Below are positions 5,344 to 7,197 of a DNA stretch of 7,197 bases, piece by piece (position 1 is the first letter of the stretch; each line of letters starts with the position of its first letter). This DNA comes from an uncultured Intestinimonas sp. (lineage in GTDB: Bacteria; Bacillota_A; Clostridia; Oscillospirales; Oscillospiraceae). Made by a program: the position numbers and the translations under genes. The notes under the pieces were generated by a model. It made no database searches. It was given only the letters and a program-made list of their open reading frames with translations, and had not been told where the DNA came from. Location: the NCBI GenBank assembly GCA_958435885.1, contig CAUBHZ010000088.1, positions 1 through 7,197 of the forward strand, written 5' to 3'.

Positions 5344-5390
5344 GGGAGCCCGGAGTCCCCGCCCTGGCCGGGCGGGATCTTCGGGCTCCC
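5344..5390 (-). terminator. Very stable hairpin between aspartokinase and MATE genes
   Basis: GGGAGCCCG (5344-5352) pairs perfectly with CGGGCTCCC (5382-5390). After a 2x2 internal mismatch the inner arms CCCGCCC (5358-5364) and GGGCGGG (5370-5376) pair around TGGCC. No T run follows on either strand, so it is not a classic intrinsic terminator. It could weaken read-through, stabilise an mRNA end, or affect MATE translation, because its base lies about 11 bases from the MATE ribosome binding site. Confidence 0.5.
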
Positions 5391-5431
5391 ATCTCAACGC
5401 GTCGCTGCGCCGCTGGGGCGTTTTTTCAGGC

Positions 5432-5917
5432 TCAGATATTGCCGAACTCCTCAAAGAAGCGGTCGTGGATGACCTGGACGGCGGTATCGGCGTCGCACTT
5501 GTCCACCAGGACGGACACCTTGATCTCACTGGTGGAGATCATGTGGATGTTGATGCCGGCGTTGTAGAGGGCCTCGAACATGAGGGAGGCCACGCCGGGG
5601 TTGTTGATCATGCCCGCGCCCACGATGGAGACCTTGGCGATCTCGTCGGTGACGTCGATGTGGTCGAAGCCCAGAACGCCCTGCAGGTCGGTCATGACCT
5701 GCTTGGCCTTCTCCATGTCGTCCAGGTCCACGGTGAAGCTGATGTCCTTGGTGTTGTTGCGGCCGATGGACTGGAGGATGATGTCCACGTTGATCTTGTA
5801 CTTGGCCAGGGCGGAGAACATCCGGAAGGCGGTTCCCGGCTTGTCGGGCAGGCCGACGAGGGCCAGACGGGCAATATTCTTATCCTTGGCGATGCCGCTG
5901 ACATAGGGCTTTTCCAT
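5432..5917 (-). CDS. lysC: Aspartokinase beta subunit from an internal in-frame start
   Basis: Inside the aspartokinase gene, in frame, an AAGGAGGT sequence (complement of 5928-5935) stands ten bases before an ATG at 5917-5915 (Met247). Translation from there would give a 161-residue protein made only of the two ACT domains. Bacillus subtilis LysC is known to be an alpha2-beta2 enzyme whose beta subunit starts at a nearly identical internal methionine. The position and the optimal ribosome binding site make the same arrangement likely here. Production of the short form is inference from sequence, but the site itself is directly visible. Confidence 0.75.
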   Translation of the reverse strand: MEKPYVSGIAKDKNIARLALVGLPDKPGTAFRMFSALAKYKINVDIILQSIGRNNTKDISFTVDLDDMEKAKQVMTDLQGVLGFDHIDVTDEIAKVSIVGAGMINNPGVASLMFEALYNAGINIHMISTSEIKVSVLVDKCDADTAVQVIHDRFFEEFGNI

Positions 5918-6655
5918 GGTTTTCGCAACCTCCTTGACTTTTGTCCCGGGCTGGCCGGAGAAGCTGGAGAGGACCTCCAGATTCACATTGTACCGCTTCG
6001 CCATCTCCACGGAGCGGTTGTGCAGGACCTGGGCGCCCAGGGTGGCCAGCTCCAGCATCTCGTCATAGGTAATCTCATCCAGCTTCCGGGCGCCCTTCAC
6101 ATGACGGGGATCGGCGGTATAGACGCCGTCCACGTCGGTGTAGATCTGGCACAGGTCGGCGTGGAGGGCGGCGGCCAGGGCCACCGCCGAGGTGTCCGAG
6201 CCGCCCCGGCCCAGGGTGGTGATGTCGCCGTACTTGTTGATGCCCTGGAAGCCGGTGATGATGACGATCTTCTTCTTGTCCAGCTCGGCCAGGATGCGCT
6301 CGGAGCGGATGCTCTTGATCCGGGCGGCGCTGTAGACGGAGTTGGTCTTGAAGCCCGCCTGCCAGCCGGTGAGGGAGACCACCGGGTAGCCCATGGCCTC
6401 GATGGCCATGGCGCACAGGGAGCAGGAGATCTGCTCGCCGGTGGAGAGGAGCATGTCCATCTCCCGTTTGGAGGCCCTGGGATTGATCTCGCCGGCCTTG
6501 GCGATAAGGTCGTCGGTGGTGTCGCCCTGGGCGGAGAGGACCACCACCAGGCTGTGGCCCCGGCGGTAGGTCTCCGTAATGATGCGGGCCACGTTGCGGA
6601 TGCGGTCGGCGTCCGCAACAGAGGTCCCGCCGAATTTCTGTACAATGAGTGCCAT
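5432..6655 (-). CDS. lysC: Aspartokinase, alpha (full-length) subunit
   Basis: This is ATP:L-aspartate 4-phosphotransferase, the first step of the aspartate pathway to lysine, threonine and methionine. The 407-residue length fits the monofunctional Bacillus LysC type. Visible motifs are KFGGTSV (7-13), SAQGDTTDDL (41-50), STGEQ (71-75), GRGGSDTSA (149-157) and YTDVDGVYTADPR (172-184), which together form the nucleotide- and aspartate-binding kinase domain. Two ACT regulatory domains follow (about 264-326 and 343-405), the first containing LVGLPDKPGTAFRMFSALA and the second SIVGAGMINNPGVASLMFEAL. Such ACT pairs bind the feedback amino acid (lysine and/or threonine). The start at 6655 is set by the family N-terminus ALIVQKFGG, with AGGGGG ten bases upstream. 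Longer frames add unrelated residues. The gene lies 68 bp after homoserine dehydrogenase. No lysine riboswitch fits in that gap. Confidence 0.96.
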   Translation of the reverse strand: MALIVQKFGGTSVADADRIRNVARIITETYRRGHSLVVVLSAQGDTTDDLIAKAGEINPRASKREMDMLLSTGEQISCSLCAMAIEAMGYPVVSLTGWQAGFKTNSVYSAARIKSIRSERILAELDKKKIVIITGFQGINKYGDITTLGRGGSDTSAVALAAALHADLCQIYTDVDGVYTADPRHVKGARKLDEITYDEMLELATLGAQVLHNRSVEMAKRYNVNLEVLSSFSGQPGTKVKEVAKTMEKPYVSGIAKDKNIARLALVGLPDKPGTAFRMFSALAKYKINVDIILQSIGRNNTKDISFTVDLDDMEKAKQVMTDLQGVLGFDHIDVTDEIAKVSIVGAGMINNPGVASLMFEALYNAGINIHMISTSEIKVSVLVDKCDADTAVQVIHDRFFEEFGNI

Positions 6656-6690
6656 GGTATATGTACCCCCTAAGCGTTTATGGGAAAAGG

Positions 6691-6707
6691 GGAGCCTGCC
6701 GGGCTCC
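6691..6707 (-). terminator. Weak hairpin between homoserine dehydrogenase and aspartokinase genes
   Basis: A 6-bp stem, GGAGCC (6691-6696) with GGCTCC (6702-6707), has a 5-base loop. On the minus strand it is followed by CCCTTTTCCC. The short, interrupted T tract suggests partial termination or an mRNA-stabilising hairpin that tunes the ratio of the two genes. Confidence 0.4.
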
Positions 6708-6723
6708 AACCCAGTCTATGCCC

Positions 6724-7197
6724 TCACTCCAGGACCCGGAACACCGACTGGGGCTTCAGCTCCCCCAGGGCGCCGTCCAGCTGGGCGCGGGTCATGGGCC
6801 CGGTGAGGAAGGCCACCTCGTCGGCGGGCGCCCCGGGCCGGGAGAGCAGGCTGGCGCCGGGCACCGCCCGGGCGGCCTCCACCGGTCCCTGGGCCCGCAC
6901 ATACCAGCGGAAGGGCACGTTTTCCGGTCCCACCACCACGTCGTCGCCGCCGGGACCCCACTCGATCCGCTTCCGGGAACGGATGTGCCGGGCGGCATCC
7001 ATGACGTCGGCCACCACGGCAGAGGCGGTGGGCAGCTTGCCGGCGCCCCGGCCGTAGAACATCACATCGTCCACGGCATCTCCGTGCAGGAATATGGCAT
7101 TGAAAGAATCCCTGACGGATGCAAGGGGATGATCCTGGGCAATGATCATCGGATGCACGGCCACTTCAATCCCTCCTTCTGTATTATGGGCAACCCC
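6724..7197 (-). CDS. hom: Homoserine dehydrogenase, C-terminal part (runs off right edge)
   Basis: The enzyme reduces aspartate semialdehyde to homoserine with NAD(P)H at the branch to threonine and methionine. Only the last 157 residues are in the window. The frame is open at the right edge, so a GTG at 7164 is internal. Diagnostic catalytic-domain sequence is seen: IEVAVHPMII (10-19), HPLASVRDSFNAI (23-35) and FYGRGAGKLPTASAVVADV (47-65). The NAD(P)-binding domain and the catalytic lysine region lie outside. The C-terminal region (about 95-157) fits a small ACT-like beta-alpha-beta-beta-alpha-beta layout. It is shorter than usual and lacks the typical PGVLA ligand-binding segment, so feedback by threonine may be weak or altered. 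The next gene downstream is aspartokinase, so the two share a pathway and probably a transcript. Confidence 0.93.
   Translation of the reverse strand, partial: GVAHNTEGGIEVAVHPMIIAQDHPLASVRDSFNAIFLHGDAVDDVMFYGRGAGKLPTASAVVADVMDAARHIRSRKRIEWGPGGDDVVVGPENVPFRWYVRAQGPVEAARAVPGASLLSRPGAPADEVAFLTGPMTRAQLDGALGELKPQSVFRVLE

Noticed and set aside
3733..5472. A 579-codon open frame on the + strand
   Set aside because: It runs antisense to the MATE gene, is His/Gly/Asp-rich as expected from the complement of GC-biased codons, crosses the intergenic repeats and terminator, and has no ribosome binding site.
4976..6673. A 565-codon open frame on the + strand
   Set aside because: It is antisense to parts of the MATE and aspartokinase genes, with low-complexity Gly/Asp/Val/His composition. 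It is a shadow of the strongly supported minus-strand genes.
6656..6723. Lysine riboswitch (L box) before aspartokinase
   Set aside because: Only 68 bases separate the two genes, far too short for the roughly 170-base lysine riboswitch, and none of its conserved helices are visible.
7162..7164. GTG as the start of a separate 146-aa protein
   Set aside because: The frame stays open to the window edge, and the upstream residues (GVAHNTEGGIE) continue the homoserine dehydrogenase family sequence, so the GTG is internal.

Overview
The window looks like a piece of a moderately GC-rich Clostridia (Bacillota) chromosome. The gut Oscillospiraceae type (Flavonifractor / Oscillibacter relatives) is my best guess. 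The reasons are strong AGGAGG-type ribosome binding sites, TTGACA/TATAAT promoters, a Bacillus-style aspartokinase, and a clostridial prophage lysis cassette. The genus is inference.

The left part (about 1-3500, mostly + strand) is the end of a prophage or phage-derived element. It starts inside an endolysin gene (NlpC/P60-like peptidase plus SH3-like wall-binding repeats), followed by a three-helix holin and a strong bidirectional terminator. A small convergent gene of unknown function (131 aa, minus strand) has its own near-consensus promoter and looks like a lysogeny-expressed cargo ('moron') gene. Divergent from it is an XRE-type repressor gene. A second XRE regulator follows, with its own promoter that carries a 20-bp palindromic operator candidate. 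Last comes an intact IS30-family DDE transposase at the element's edge. It may be a separate IS insertion or may be the element's own recombinase. No tyrosine or serine integrase is present in the window.

The middle (3407-3972) is an unusually long gap between converging genes, with no convincing ORF. It holds hairpins/terminators, a pyrimidine-rich strand, and a pair of imperfect direct repeats whose ends match DnaA boxes.

The right part (3973-7197, all minus strand) is chromosomal core: homoserine dehydrogenase (partial, off the right edge), then aspartokinase, then a MATE-family transporter. The first two catalyse steps of the aspartate pathway to threonine, methionine and lysine. The aspartokinase gene contains a textbook internal ribosome binding site and ATG at residue 247. 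This predicts a separate regulatory beta subunit, as in Bacillus subtilis LysC.

The best leads are the internal aspartokinase start, the DnaA-box repeat region, the IS30 transposase sitting at the prophage edge between inward-facing hairpins with matching tails, the unidentified moron gene, and the two regulator promoters with operator-like repeats.
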